A DNA stretch of 64,000 bases from contig NZ_VISL01000001.1 of NCBI RefSeq assembly GCF_007827465.1, positions 2,437,001 through 2,501,000 of the forward strand, in the 5' to 3' direction. Origin of the DNA: Dokdonia sp. Hel_I_53 (lineage in GTDB: Bacteria; Bacteroidota; Bacteroidia; Flavobacteriales; Flavobacteriaceae). Position numbers and translations under genes: made by a program. The notes beneath the pieces are model-generated. The model saw only the letters and a list, made by a program, of their open reading frames with translations, was not told the DNA's origin and ran no database searches. Shown here piece by piece: positions 53,041 through 61,498 of the stretch; position 1 is the stretch's first letter, and every line of letters begins with the position of its first letter.

Positions 53041-53376
53041 CTACCCGTCTAGTTTATTTACTTTATTCATCATCATGACTCCATGAACAAGAGTTGCACC
53101 ACTTTTTATTGCGGCTCCGGCGTGTATGGCTTCCATCATTTCTTCTTTTGTGATGCCTTTTTGTAACCCATCTTTTGTATAAGCATCAATGCAATACGGG
53201 CACTGCTCTGTGTGAGCAACCGCAAGTGCGATGAGAGATTTTTCACGAGCAGTAAGCGCACCTTCTTCAAATACCTTACCGTAGTAGTCAAAAAATTTGT
53301 TGCCAAGCTCCTCGCTCCACTCTGTGATTTTACCGAATTTTCTAAGATCTTTAGGGTCGTAATATTGGTCTGCCAT
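53041..53376 (-). CDS. Arsenosugar-associated peroxidase-like protein (CMD/AhpD fold)
   Basis: A 111-residue all-alpha protein starting MADQYYDPKDLRKFGKITEW. The AhpD-type active site is AHTEQCPYCIDAYTKDG with a CxxC pair, and IHAGAAIKSGATLVHGV completes the fold. This small family is tightly associated with ArsS. It may act on thiol-bound or oxidised arsenicals, which is inference. The open frame extends seven codons further, but the family starts at MADQ. It is the promoter-proximal gene of the cluster. Confidence 0.85.
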   Translation of the reverse strand: MADQYYDPKDLRKFGKITEWSEELGNKFFDYYGKVFEEGALTAREKSLIALAVAHTEQCPYCIDAYTKDGLQKGITKEEMMEAIHAGAAIKSGATLVHGVMMMNKVNKLDG

Positions 53377-53398
53377 AATTTTTATTTGTGAAAACACA

Positions 53399-53429
53399 CG
53401 AATATAGCGTTAATCGCAATTGTGTACAA
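53399..53429 (-). promoter_or_regulatory. Probable promoter of the arsenosugar cluster
   Basis: On the minus strand, TTG (53427-53429), a 20-nt spacer and TATATTCG (53399-53406, one mismatch to TAnnTTTG) lie 23 bp before the first ATG. Confidence 0.4.
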
Positions 53430-53507
53430 TTACTTACGGATTAATTGAAAATAAGGTTTCTTATATAGAGGCACTTGTATTTTTTTTAATTTTTTTATTA
53501 AAATAAG

Positions 53508-53537
53508 TTGGTAGATTACAGAAAGGTCTTATATTTG
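53508..53537 (+). promoter_or_regulatory. Promoter of tRNA-Phe
   Basis: TTG at 53508-53510, a 19-nt spacer and TATATTTG at 53530-53537 match the Bacteroidota consensus, 15 bp before the tRNA. Confidence 0.65.
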
Positions 53538-53552
53538 CATCCGCTTACGCGA

Positions 53553-53625
<73 letters not shown>

Positions 53626-53628
53626 CAT

Positions 53629-53657
53629 TAAAACCCGATCTTTTGATCGGGTTTTTT
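53629..53657 (+). terminator. Terminator after tRNA-Phe
   Basis: AAACCCGATC and GATCGGGTTT form a perfect stem with a TTTT loop and a T tract. Confidence 0.95.
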
Positions 53658-53771
53658 GTTGTGTAAACTTTTCCTTTTCTAAAAGACGGTCATTGATTTT
53701 ATAAGCTGGAAGGAGCTTAATTTATTTTTCTTCTTGATACACAACAATAACAATTCTTTATAATTTAATTT

Positions 53772-53802
53772 TTTGCCTTGTCCGTGTTTGTTGCTAGATT
53801 TA
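53772..53802 (+). promoter_or_regulatory. Promoter of the copper-binding protein gene
   Basis: TTTG at 53772-53775, a 19-nt spacer and TAGATTTA at 53795-53802 (one mismatch to the -7 consensus), 25 bp before the ATG. Confidence 0.45.
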
Positions 53803-53827
53803 AAGTGATAACTAAAAAAAAACTACT

Positions 53828-54148
53828 ATGAGAAATCAAGATTTAATAAGCACATTAGGTAATTGTATTAATCACTGTAACTATTGTGCAGATGCTTGCC
53901 TAGAGGAAGACAATGTGAAAATGATGGTAAACTGCATTAGGACGGATAGAGTGTGTGCTGAGGTGTGTAGTACATTGAGTCAAGTGCTAGCAACAAACTA
54001 TGAAAACATAAATGGCCTTGTAAAATATTGTATTGAAATTTGTGAGGCTTGTGCTACTGAGTGTGAAGGTCATGAGCATAAACATTGTGTGGACTGCGCG
54101 GCCGCTTGTAGAAAATGTGCTGCCGTATGTAAAGAATATTTAGCTTAA
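53828..54148 (+). CDS. Cys-rich four-helix copper-binding protein (Csp/DUF326-like)
   Basis: A 106-residue cytosolic protein with no signal peptide. Cysteines are spaced along four predicted helices (NHCNYCADAC, VCAEVCS, YCIEICEACATEC, HCVDCAAACRKCAAVC), 16 in total, as in cytosolic copper storage proteins, where the thiols line the inside of a helical bundle and bind Cu(I). A role in copper buffering is inferred. It sits alone between tRNA-Phe and a terminator. Confidence 0.85.
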   Translation: MRNQDLISTLGNCINHCNYCADACLEEDNVKMMVNCIRTDRVCAEVCSTLSQVLATNYENINGLVKYCIEICEACATECEGHEHKHCVDCAAACRKCAAVCKEYLA

Positions 54149-54165
54149 GAGTTATTTTTAATGTA

Positions 54166-54206
54166 TTGAAAGCTATCCACGATAATTGTGGGTAGCTTTC
54201 TTTGTT
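54166..54206 (+). terminator. Terminator after the copper-binding protein gene
   Basis: GAAAGCTATCCAC and GTGGGTAGCTTTC pair (one mismatch-type bulge) around GATAATT, followed by TTTG. Confidence 0.75.
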
Positions 54207-54278
54207 GAAAAAGTTTCAATTAATACTTTATTAACTTCCTTTGTTTTGGATTACATCTAGATTTGTTGAAAAAAATTG

Positions 54279-55130
54279 ATGAGTAATCAAGTTAAAATTA
54301 TTCTGTTTATTGTAACATTAGTATCTATAAGCTGTTCAAGTGTTAAATATAAGAATGTAAATTATACAGGTGATCGCTTTGTAAGTACTAGTGTAAAAGA
54401 GGATATTGAAGCGCCTATATTAAACATTTTCAAGCCAAAAAACCTATCAGAAAAAGTTCCAATATTAATTTTCGTGCATGGGGGGAACTGGAATAAGGGT
54501 AGTAAAGAAATATATTGGTGGTTTGGACGTAATTTTGCTCGTAAGAATATTTTAACCATATTACCTGGATATACATTGAGTCCCAATGCTACTTATGATG
54601 ATCAGGCTTCACAAATTGCCACAGCAATTAAATGGATTCAAAATAACGCCCACCTATATGGGGGAGATGTTTCTAAAGTTTATGTAACTGGTCATTCTGC
54701 TGGAGGACACCTGGTAGCACTCGCTGTAATGAATCCAAAATATAACATTAAGCAAGACGAAATTTCGGGAATTATACTCAATGATGCAGCTGGACTAGAT
54801 ATGGCTCATTACTTAAAAAGTAACCCTCCTACAAAAAATAATAATTACGTCACCACATGGACAAAAAACCCAAAGCACTGGAAAGACGCATCTCCTATAA
54901 ACTTTATCAATAAAACAACCCCGCCTATTTTAAGTTATCTAGGTAAAAAAACATACCCATCAATTAAAGAAGCAAATAATAGATTTAGAGAAGCGTTAGT
55001 AAAATTTCAGCCAGAGGCAAAACGTATAACTTTAGATAAGAAGCACGTGCCTATGATGACGCAATATATTTTGGGCAGTAATAAACGATACGATGAGATT
55101 CTAGATTTTATAGAAGCTACTAAAAATTAG
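54279..55130 (+). CDS. Alpha/beta-hydrolase (esterase-type) lipoprotein
   Basis: A 283-residue lipoprotein (FIVTLVSISCSSV) with the BD-FAE/HSL-like esterase fold. The oxyanion-hole motif is FVHGGNWNKG, the nucleophile Ser is in VTGHSAGGHLVAL, and the late His is in DKKHVPMM. A catalytic Asp lies in the variable C-terminal part. The substrate is unknown. The ATG at 54279 follows a TTG that also lies in frame. The MtfA-like gene follows after 33 bp. Confidence 0.82.
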   Translation: MSNQVKIILFIVTLVSISCSSVKYKNVNYTGDRFVSTSVKEDIEAPILNIFKPKNLSEKVPILIFVHGGNWNKGSKEIYWWFGRNFARKNILTILPGYTLSPNATYDDQASQIATAIKWIQNNAHLYGGDVSKVYVTGHSAGGHLVALAVMNPKYNIKQDEISGIILNDAAGLDMAHYLKSNPPTKNNNYVTTWTKNPKHWKDASPINFINKTTPPILSYLGKKTYPSIKEANNRFREALVKFQPEAKRITLDKKHVPMMTQYILGSNKRYDEILDFIEATKN

Positions 55131-55163
55131 AGGTCTAATTGAGTTTTTAAAGCATATTTTGGA

Positions 55164-55955
55164 ATGATATATCTTATAATTTTTGGATTTTTTGTAGTTT
55201 TTGGCTATGTAGGTTTTTCAAAACTTTACACAAAACCGAAGGTTGCCCCATTTCCTAAAGAATGGCGAGCACTACTAAAAGAAAAAGTTAAATTCTACAG
55301 AAGTCTTAATCCTATTAAAAGAAATAAGTTTAGAAAGCGGGTCATGAAATTTCTTGCAGAAACTAATGTGGAATCTGTTGGTTTTGAAATGGAAGATCTT
55401 GATATTTTACTAGTAGCTGCAAGTGCGGTTATCCCAACATTAAACTTTCCTTCATGGCGGTACAGAAATTTGGATACAGTGCTAGTGTATCCAGATGCTT
55501 TTGATAGTGAGTTAGAATTTTCTAAAAGTCAGAAAGATCGTAATATTGGCGGAATGGTAGGTAGTGGGAGGCTCAAAAATCACATGATACTATCTAGGAA
55601 GTCTTTAAGGTTAGGTTTTTCTAATAAAACAAGTAAAGGCAATACTGGGGTCCATGAGTTTGTGCATCTTATAGATGGGGAGGATGGTAGTATTGATGGT
55701 ACACCGGATATTCTTCTCACAGAAAATTATTCAAAACCTTGGATTTCGTTAATGCATAAAGAGATGAAAAAAATTAACGCAGGGTCATCAGATATTCGAA
55801 AATATGCTGCTACGAGTGAGGCAGAATTCTTTGCGGTAGCCTCAGTGTATTTTTTTAAGCGGCCTCGACTTTTCCGCAAGAAGCATCCAGAACTTTATAA
55901 AATTCTAAAGGCTTGTTTTTCTCCTATAGTTGAGAAGGAAAAAAAGGCAGCTTAA
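55164..55955 (+). CDS. MtfA-like zinc metallopeptidase (M90)
   Basis: A 263-residue protein with an N-terminal helix (YLIIFGFFVVFGYVGF) and the M90/MtfA domain. The zinc motif is GVHEFVHLIDGEDG (HExxH), and a later Glu lies in ATSEAEFFAVASVYFF. In Escherichia coli MtfA binds the repressor Mlc and has peptidase activity; here only the peptidase family is supported. The N-terminal helix makes this version membrane-anchored. Confidence 0.87.
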   Translation: MIYLIIFGFFVVFGYVGFSKLYTKPKVAPFPKEWRALLKEKVKFYRSLNPIKRNKFRKRVMKFLAETNVESVGFEMEDLDILLVAASAVIPTLNFPSWRYRNLDTVLVYPDAFDSELEFSKSQKDRNIGGMVGSGRLKNHMILSRKSLRLGFSNKTSKGNTGVHEFVHLIDGEDGSIDGTPDILLTENYSKPWISLMHKEMKKINAGSSDIRKYAATSEAEFFAVASVYFFKRPRLFRKKHPELYKILKACFSPIVEKEKKAA

Positions 55956-55994
55956 ACCGTTAATACAATAAATGTTTATAACAATTTATAACTT

Positions 55995-56720
55995 ATGCAA
56001 CTCATAATAGATGTAGGTAATACACGTGTAAAAATTGCCGTATTTGAAATTAATAATTTACTTGCAAGACATGATTTTGAGCTATCAGATTTCAATAGCG
56101 AGGTTATACGATTTATTAAAAAATATCCTATAAAAAAAGCGATTGTTTCTTCTGTGGGAAGGTTGTCTCGTGAGCAGCTTCGGTTGGTGCAGTTGAGGTT
56201 TCCTACGACTTTACTTAGTCATAAAATACCTCTTCCTTTTACAAATGAGTACGGTACTCCAGAAACGCTAGGCGTTGATAGAATGGCATTAGTTTCCGCT
56301 TTCGCGAAAGAATATCCTCATAAAAATGGACTTATAATAGATGCTGGCACCTGCATCACATTTGACTTTATTGATTCTAAGGGGTCATATAAGGGCGGAG
56401 CAATATCTCCGGGCATAAGATTGCGTTATAAATCATTACATGAACTCACTGCAAATTTGCCTTTGCTTGAAAAGCTAATGCCAAAAAGCATTGTGGGAAC
56501 AACCACAGAGACTAGTATTCATTCTGGAATTGTACAAGGAATAATTTTAGAAATTGACGGTGTTATAAATGAATATAAGACGCAATATCATGTCGATACT
56601 GTAATATTAACTGGAGGTGATGCGCAATTCTTGGCAAAACGATTAAAAAATAGCATCTTTGCGCACTCAAATTTTTTACTTGAGGGCCTCAATTATATTT
56701 TAACACATTCTGATGATTAA
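55995..56720 (+). CDS. coaX: Type III pantothenate kinase
   Basis: A 241-residue ASKHA-fold kinase catalysing the first step of CoA synthesis. Signature motifs are MQLIIDVGNTRVKIAVF (phosphate 1), GVDRMALVSAF, LIIDAGTCITFDFI (phosphate 2) and GGAISPGIRLRYKSL. It overlaps the next gene by 8 bp, beginning a tightly packed run up to the CorC-type gene. An imperfect 14-bp palindrome lies in the codons for AFAKE. Confidence 0.95.
   Translation: MQLIIDVGNTRVKIAVFEINNLLARHDFELSDFNSEVIRFIKKYPIKKAIVSSVGRLSREQLRLVQLRFPTTLLSHKIPLPFTNEYGTPETLGVDRMALVSAFAKEYPHKNGLIIDAGTCITFDFIDSKGSYKGGAISPGIRLRYKSLHELTANLPLLEKLMPKSIVGTTTETSIHSGIVQGIILEIDGVINEYKTQYHVDTVILTGGDAQFLAKRLKNSIFAHSNFLLEGLNYILTHSDD
56298..56310. 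repeat. Imperfect 14-bp palindrome (inside coaX)
   Basis: GCTTTCGCGAAAG followed by A instead of C, read as Ala-Phe-Ala-Lys. Confidence 0.8.
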
Positions 56721-57960
56721 AAAACTTTGTATTGTAGCAGTGCTTTTGATGGCAGTAAAAGGCCTAGCCCAAGAGGGAGCTACTACATCTCCATATTCTT
56801 TTTATGGAGTAGGAATTCAACAATTTAGAGGAACGGTAGAGAGCAAGGCGATGGCAGGAATGCAAATCTACAGTGATAGTATACACCTAAATTTGTTAAA
56901 CCCAGCGTCTTTGTCAAAAATTAAATATACCACATTTACCGTAGGTGGGAATCATCAGCAGGTGACTGCAAAAACTTCTGATGCTAAAGAAAATGCCTCA
57001 AAATCAACATTTGATTATCTTGCAATAGCCTTTCCTGTTGCAGAAAATTTAGGAGTAAACTTTGGTCTTTTGCCATATACTGCTGTAGGTTATAGACTTA
57101 ATGATGATACCGAGACCACATTAAATAGATTTAGCGGTCGTGGAGGTATTAACCGCGTGTTCCTTTCAGCTGGATATGAAGTCGTAGAGGGCTTAAGTTT
57201 AGGTCTAAGTGCTAACTATAACTTCGGTAATATTCAAAACTCCTCATTAAGAACAGAGGAAGATGTGGAACTTGGTGCTCAAGAACGAAATAGAAGTGAT
57301 TTGTCAGGGTTTGGTTTTGAATTAGGAGCTCAATATGAGCGTATGATAACAGATAAATTACAATTATCAACATCTGTGAAGTTTGTGCCTTCTGCAAGTT
57401 ATAGTTCAGAGAATGAAAGACAAATATCAACTGTTCAATTTTCACCTACTGGAGCTACTGCTGATTTAGAAACCGAAGAAATAGCGGTGGCAGATACAGA
57501 TTTTGATTTTCCTGCATCTTTTACTTTTGGAGTAGGTGTTGGAGTGCAAAATAACTGGTTCATGGGGGTGGAGTCTACCTTTCAACAATCAAGTAATTTT
57601 ACGAACAGAACTTTTGCCATAGAAAATGTTTCTTTCAAAGACGCTGCACAAGTAAGATTGGGAGGTTTTTATATTCCAAAATATAATTCTGTTTCAAGCT
57701 ACTGGCAGCGAATTACTTATAGAGCTGGTCTGCGTTTTGAGGAGACTGGTATAGTTGTTTCTAACGAAGATATAAATGAGTTTGGCATATCTTTTGGAGT
57801 TGGACTACCAGCAGGACGTAAAATAAGTAATCTTAACCTTACTCTAGAATACGGACAGCGAGGAACAACAAATGCAAATCTCGTTCAAGAAAACTTTTTG
57901 AATGTAGGTGTGAGTTTATCACTCAATGACCTTTGGTTTGTAAAGACTAAATTTAATTAA
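56713..57960 (+). CDS. Outer-membrane beta-barrel protein, FadL-like, unknown substrate
   Basis: A 415-residue protein with a signal peptide (IVAVLLMAVKGLAQ) and regular beta-strand pattern. The opening SPYSFYGVGIQQFRGTVESKAMAGMQ and the LLNPASLSKIKYTTFTVGG segment recall FadL/outer-membrane transport family proteins and flavobacterial PorV-like barrels. It overlaps coaX by 8 bp and is followed after 17 bp by a TPR protein and lptC, so a role in envelope assembly is plausible. Confidence 0.72.
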   Translation: MIKKLCIVAVLLMAVKGLAQEGATTSPYSFYGVGIQQFRGTVESKAMAGMQIYSDSIHLNLLNPASLSKIKYTTFTVGGNHQQVTAKTSDAKENASKSTFDYLAIAFPVAENLGVNFGLLPYTAVGYRLNDDTETTLNRFSGRGGINRVFLSAGYEVVEGLSLGLSANYNFGNIQNSSLRTEEDVELGAQERNRSDLSGFGFELGAQYERMITDKLQLSTSVKFVPSASYSSENERQISTVQFSPTGATADLETEEIAVADTDFDFPASFTFGVGVGVQNNWFMGVESTFQQSSNFTNRTFAIENVSFKDAAQVRLGGFYIPKYNSVSSYWQRITYRAGLRFEETGIVVSNEDINEFGISFGVGLPAGRKISNLNLTLEYGQRGTTNANLVQENFLNVGVSLSLNDLWFVKTKFN

Positions 57961-57977
57961 TAGAAAAAACCATAACT

Positions 57978-59357
57978 ATGAAAACTAAATTAACCACACT
58001 TTTTATAGCACTTGTAGTGTCAGTAGGATTTACTGCTGGGGCACAGATAAGTGAAGAGTGCATAACGACAGGTTCTATATTTACAGAGTCTGCCAAAGTT
58101 AAAAATTACGACGCAGCAAGAGACTCATTCAATAAGTTAAGAAAAGATTGTCCTAATTGGTCACTTGCACTTTATCAATATGGTGAGCGTCTTCTCAAAA
58201 GCGATCTAAAAAAAGCTTCTGGAGATCAACAACAAGTTATTGCAAAAGATCTTATCGAATTCTTAAAACAAAGAGAGCAATATTTTCCAGCAAAAACGCC
58301 TAAAGGAGAGAATGCTGCAGATCAAGCACAGATCATGTATGATTATAAAATAGGCACAGAAAAGCAACAATTTGAGGCATTTCAAAAGGCATTTGCTATG
58401 GATGCTGCGTCTATAGGTAGTGCAAAAGCAATTTACACTCGTTTTAAACTTGCTGTAGATCTTTATCAAGATGGAGGGCAAGTAGCACTGCAAGAAGTAT
58501 TTGATCTGTACGATGATACTCAAGATAAGTTAAGTAAAGAAGCTACAGAGTTAGATGGTAAATTACAATCACTCGTTGATAAGGATGAAGCGGGTACCGC
58601 ATTGACATCTAAAGATAAGCGAAGAATGAAGGGGTATGAAACAAACCTTAAGGCTTTTGGTATTTTTGCAAGTAGTACAGATGGTGCAATGGGAGCGTTA
58701 GGAAATTGTGAAAACCTAGTTCCTTTGTATGAGAAAGATTTTGATGATATGAAAAACGACAAGGAGTGGATAAAGAAAGCTGCAGGTCGTCTAGCCGGAA
58801 AAGATTGTACCGATACAGATTTATTTAAGCAGCTAGTTGAAAACCTTCATAGACTCGATCCTTCTGCAAAATCTGCAAAGTATTTAGGTATACTTGCTGG
58901 TAAAAGAGGAGATTCTAGAGAAGAAGCAAGGTATTATCAAGAAGCTATTGATCTTGAGACGGATCCAAAAGAAAGAGCAAACGCGTATTATAGACTAGCA
59001 CTGCAAGCTAAGAAGTCAGGTAGCTATGGAAAAGCAAGAGGTCTTTTTAACAAAGCTTTATCTGAGGATGGTTCTTTAGGACAGGCCTATTTAAATATAG
59101 CTTCAATGTATGCTGCAAGTGCAAATAATTGTGGAAATTCAACTTTTGATAAAAGAGCAGTATATTGGTTAGCTGCTAGTACAGCAGAGAGAGCAGGTCG
59201 TGTAAGTCCTTCCCTTTCTGGAACAGCAAATAAAACAGCTGCTAGTTACAGAGCATTAGCCCCATCAAAGGCAGATATTTTTAGCTCAAATAAGAGTGGT
59301 CAAACAATAAGTATAGGTTGTTGGATTGGTCAAAGTGTAAGAGTACCTAAGGTATAG
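57978..59357 (+). CDS. Exported TPR-repeat protein
   Basis: A 459-residue protein with a signal peptide (LFIALVVSVGFTAGAQ). Alpha-helical repeats are visible, with TPR-like units near 300-385 (YLGILAGKRGDSREEARYYQ, then YYRLALQAKKSGSYGKARGL and SLGQAYLNIASMYAAS). It is conserved next to lptC in flavobacteria in my experience of the family, but the function is unknown. Its stop codon TAG overlaps the GTG start of lptC by 1 bp. Confidence 0.78.
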   Translation: MKTKLTTLFIALVVSVGFTAGAQISEECITTGSIFTESAKVKNYDAARDSFNKLRKDCPNWSLALYQYGERLLKSDLKKASGDQQQVIAKDLIEFLKQREQYFPAKTPKGENAADQAQIMYDYKIGTEKQQFEAFQKAFAMDAASIGSAKAIYTRFKLAVDLYQDGGQVALQEVFDLYDDTQDKLSKEATELDGKLQSLVDKDEAGTALTSKDKRRMKGYETNLKAFGIFASSTDGAMGALGNCENLVPLYEKDFDDMKNDKEWIKKAAGRLAGKDCTDTDLFKQLVENLHRLDPSAKSAKYLGILAGKRGDSREEARYYQEAIDLETDPKERANAYYRLALQAKKSGSYGKARGLFNKALSEDGSLGQAYLNIASMYAASANNCGNSTFDKRAVYWLAASTAERAGRVSPSLSGTANKTAASYRALAPSKADIFSSNKSGQTISIGCWIGQSVRVPKV

Positions 59358-59929
59358 TGAGATACTCCATACTAAATAACACATTTTACTTAGTCACGGC
59401 AATTGCCGTGACTTTGCTTTTGGGTTGTGATGGAAAAGCAGATGAAATACGCGCAATGAGTATTAAATCTGATGCACCTGCTACAGAGGGAAGAGGTATT
59501 GATATGAAATATGTAGATTCTGGAAAAGTAACGGCTCACCTCAAGACCCCGTACGTTAAGGATTATGCAAATGCATTAAATCCTTACCAAGAATTTCCAG
59601 ATGGTGTAGAAGTTATTTTTATTAATGAAGAAGGAGAGGAAAGTGTAATAACATCAGATTATGCAATAAGGTATCTTACTACAAATCTTATTGATTTACG
59701 AACTAATGTAAAGGTGTTTACAAGCGATTCTGCAACATTAAATGCAGAGCAGATGTATTGGGATCAAGCGAATAGTTGGATTTTTACAGATCAACCCTAC
59801 ACCATAGTATTAAAAGATGGATCAACAAATAGGGGAGACCTCTTTGATTCTAATGAGAAGCTTACAAATTTTGTATCTTTAAATAACGTAAGCAAACAGT
59901 ACGTAAAAGAAAATTCAGAAGATTTATGA
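59357..59929 (+). CDS. lptC: LPS export ABC transporter periplasmic protein LptC
   Basis: A 190-residue protein with a GTG start overlapping the previous stop. An N-terminal hydrophobic segment with Cys (AVTLLLGCDGKADE) suggests a lipoprotein-type anchor. The LptC jellyroll is indicated by YVDSGKVTAHLKTPYVKDY, YQEFPDGVEVIFINEEGEE and the EQMYWDQANSWIFTDQPYTI segment. It links LptB2FG to LptA in lipopolysaccharide transport. Confidence 0.88.
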   Translation: MRYSILNNTFYLVTAIAVTLLLGCDGKADEIRAMSIKSDAPATEGRGIDMKYVDSGKVTAHLKTPYVKDYANALNPYQEFPDGVEVIFINEEGEESVITSDYAIRYLTTNLIDLRTNVKVFTSDSATLNAEQMYWDQANSWIFTDQPYTIVLKDGSTNRGDLFDSNEKLTNFVSLNNVSKQYVKENSEDL

Positions 59930-60123
59930 TGCGATATGCAAAATACAGAGAGTGGTTATATGCAATAACAGGAATATTTTCATTGTATAAAGTGATTGCT
60001 TTGTGGGGAACAGAAGAACAATCTAGAGCCTATCTATTTTTATTTTTTTTAGGCTTGAGCATAGGGATGTTCTTTTTTACCCGTCACTTTCGAAAGAAGT
60101 TCGATAAACGCAATAACTCTTAA
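59926..60123 (+). CDS. Small membrane protein between lptC and the CorC-type gene
   Basis: A 65-residue protein with two hydrophobic segments (about 10-26 and 36-51) and a basic C terminus (RHFRKKFDKRNNS). It overlaps lptC by 4 bp and the next gene by 1 bp, which strongly supports it being translated. No known family is recognised. Confidence 0.75.
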   Translation: MMRYAKYREWLYAITGIFSLYKVIALWGTEEQSRAYLFLFFLGLSIGMFFFTRHFRKKFDKRNNS

Positions 60124-61421
60124 TGGGGAGCCTTGAAACTCAAATTATTGTTGTTTGCTGCTCATTAATACTGTCAGCTTTTTTTTCTGGGATGGAGATT
60201 GCCTATGTATCTGCAAATAAAATCCATATTGAAATAGAGAAAAAACAAAATGATTTTCTTTCTGTTGTCCTTAAAAAACTAACAGAGAAACCATCTAAGT
60301 TTATAGCTACTATGCTGCTGGGAAATAACATTGCCCTTGTGGTGTATGGTTATTTTATGGGAGCTATTTTACAAAATTGGCTCGTAGGGATGCCTTTCGG
60401 CGAAAACATAAGTTGGCTCAATAGTTTTATAGAAGAATTTAGTTTGTTAAGCCAGACTATTATTTCTACCATAGTCATCTTAATTACTGCTGAATTTTTG
60501 CCTAAGGTCTTCTTCCAGATTTATGCAAATAAGTTGCTTAAGTTCTTAGCTATTCCAGCCTATTTCTTTTACCTAGTATTTAGCTTTTTAAGTATGTTTA
60601 TCATTTGGATTTCAGATCTCGTTTTGAAATATGTTTTTAAGACAGATGGAGATGAAGTTCAGCTAGCATTTACAAAGGTGGAGCTTGGAAATTATATTTC
60701 AGAGCAAATGGAATCTGTAAATGATCAAGATGAGGTAGATACAGAAATTCAAATTTTCCAAAATGCATTAGAATTCTCTGAAGTAAAGTCACGAGATGTG
60801 ATGATTCCTAGAACTGAAATTATTGCTGTAGATGAGCGCACAACTCCTGCTGCGATTAATAAACTATTTATAGAAACAGGTCTTTCTAAGGTTTTGGTGT
60901 ATAAAGATACTATAGATGATATAATAGGGTATGTACATTCTTTTGAACTCTTCAAAAATCCTAAAACCATTAGCAGCGTGTTAATGCCTGTAGTATTTGT
61001 TCCCGAGACAATGTTAGTGAAGGATGTTCTCAATACTTTAACTAAAAAACATAAAAGTATTTGTGTTGTCATAGATGAATATGGAGGAACAAGCGGCATG
61101 TTAACTGTTGAAGATATCGTGGAAGAGCTCTTTGGAGAGATCGAAGATGAGCACGATAGTGTAGAGCTGGTCGAAGAAACGATAGGAGATAATCACTACA
61201 AACTTTCTGCAAGACATGAAGTGGATTATCTAAATGAAACCTACAAATTAGATCTGCCTGAAAGTGAAAATTACGGGACTTTAGGGGGGTTGGTGGTAAG
61301 CTATGCAGAAGAAATACCAGAAGCTGGAGAAACGATAGAGATAGAGGGATTTATCTTTAATATTCTTGAGACTTCAAATACAAAAATTGAACTCTTAGAA
61401 GTGCTACGTTCTAAAGACTAA
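60123..61421 (+). CDS. HlyC/CorC family membrane protein with CBS domains
   Basis: A 432-residue protein. An N-terminal DUF21/CNNM domain with about four helices (about 1-180) is followed by two CBS domains (about 220-335, with SRDVMIPRTEIIAVDE and VVIDEYGGTSGMLTVEDIVEE) and a C-terminal CorC/HlyC domain (about 345-430). The family is linked to Mg or Co efflux and, in gliding Bacteroidota, to GldE; I cannot decide which applies. It is the last of the overlapping run that starts at coaX. Confidence 0.87.
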   Translation: MGSLETQIIVVCCSLILSAFFSGMEIAYVSANKIHIEIEKKQNDFLSVVLKKLTEKPSKFIATMLLGNNIALVVYGYFMGAILQNWLVGMPFGENISWLNSFIEEFSLLSQTIISTIVILITAEFLPKVFFQIYANKLLKFLAIPAYFFYLVFSFLSMFIIWISDLVLKYVFKTDGDEVQLAFTKVELGNYISEQMESVNDQDEVDTEIQIFQNALEFSEVKSRDVMIPRTEIIAVDERTTPAAINKLFIETGLSKVLVYKDTIDDIIGYVHSFELFKNPKTISSVLMPVVFVPETMLVKDVLNTLTKKHKSICVVIDEYGGTSGMLTVEDIVEELFGEIEDEHDSVELVEETIGDNHYKLSARHEVDYLNETYKLDLPESENYGTLGGLVVSYAEEIPEAGETIEIEGFIFNILETSNTKIELLEVLRSKD

Positions 61422-61435
61422 TATTGACTTATTTT

Positions 61436-61470
61436 TTTGTTTTTTATTATGCGAGAAAATGGTATTTTCG
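61436..61470 (+). promoter_or_regulatory. Probable promoter of the ppiD-like gene
   Basis: TTTG at 61436-61439, a 23-nt spacer and TATTTTCG at 61463-61470 (one mismatch to TAnnTTTG), 29 bp before the ATG. Confidence 0.4.
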
Positions 61471-61498
61471 CCCACTATTATAGCATAAACTACATACA

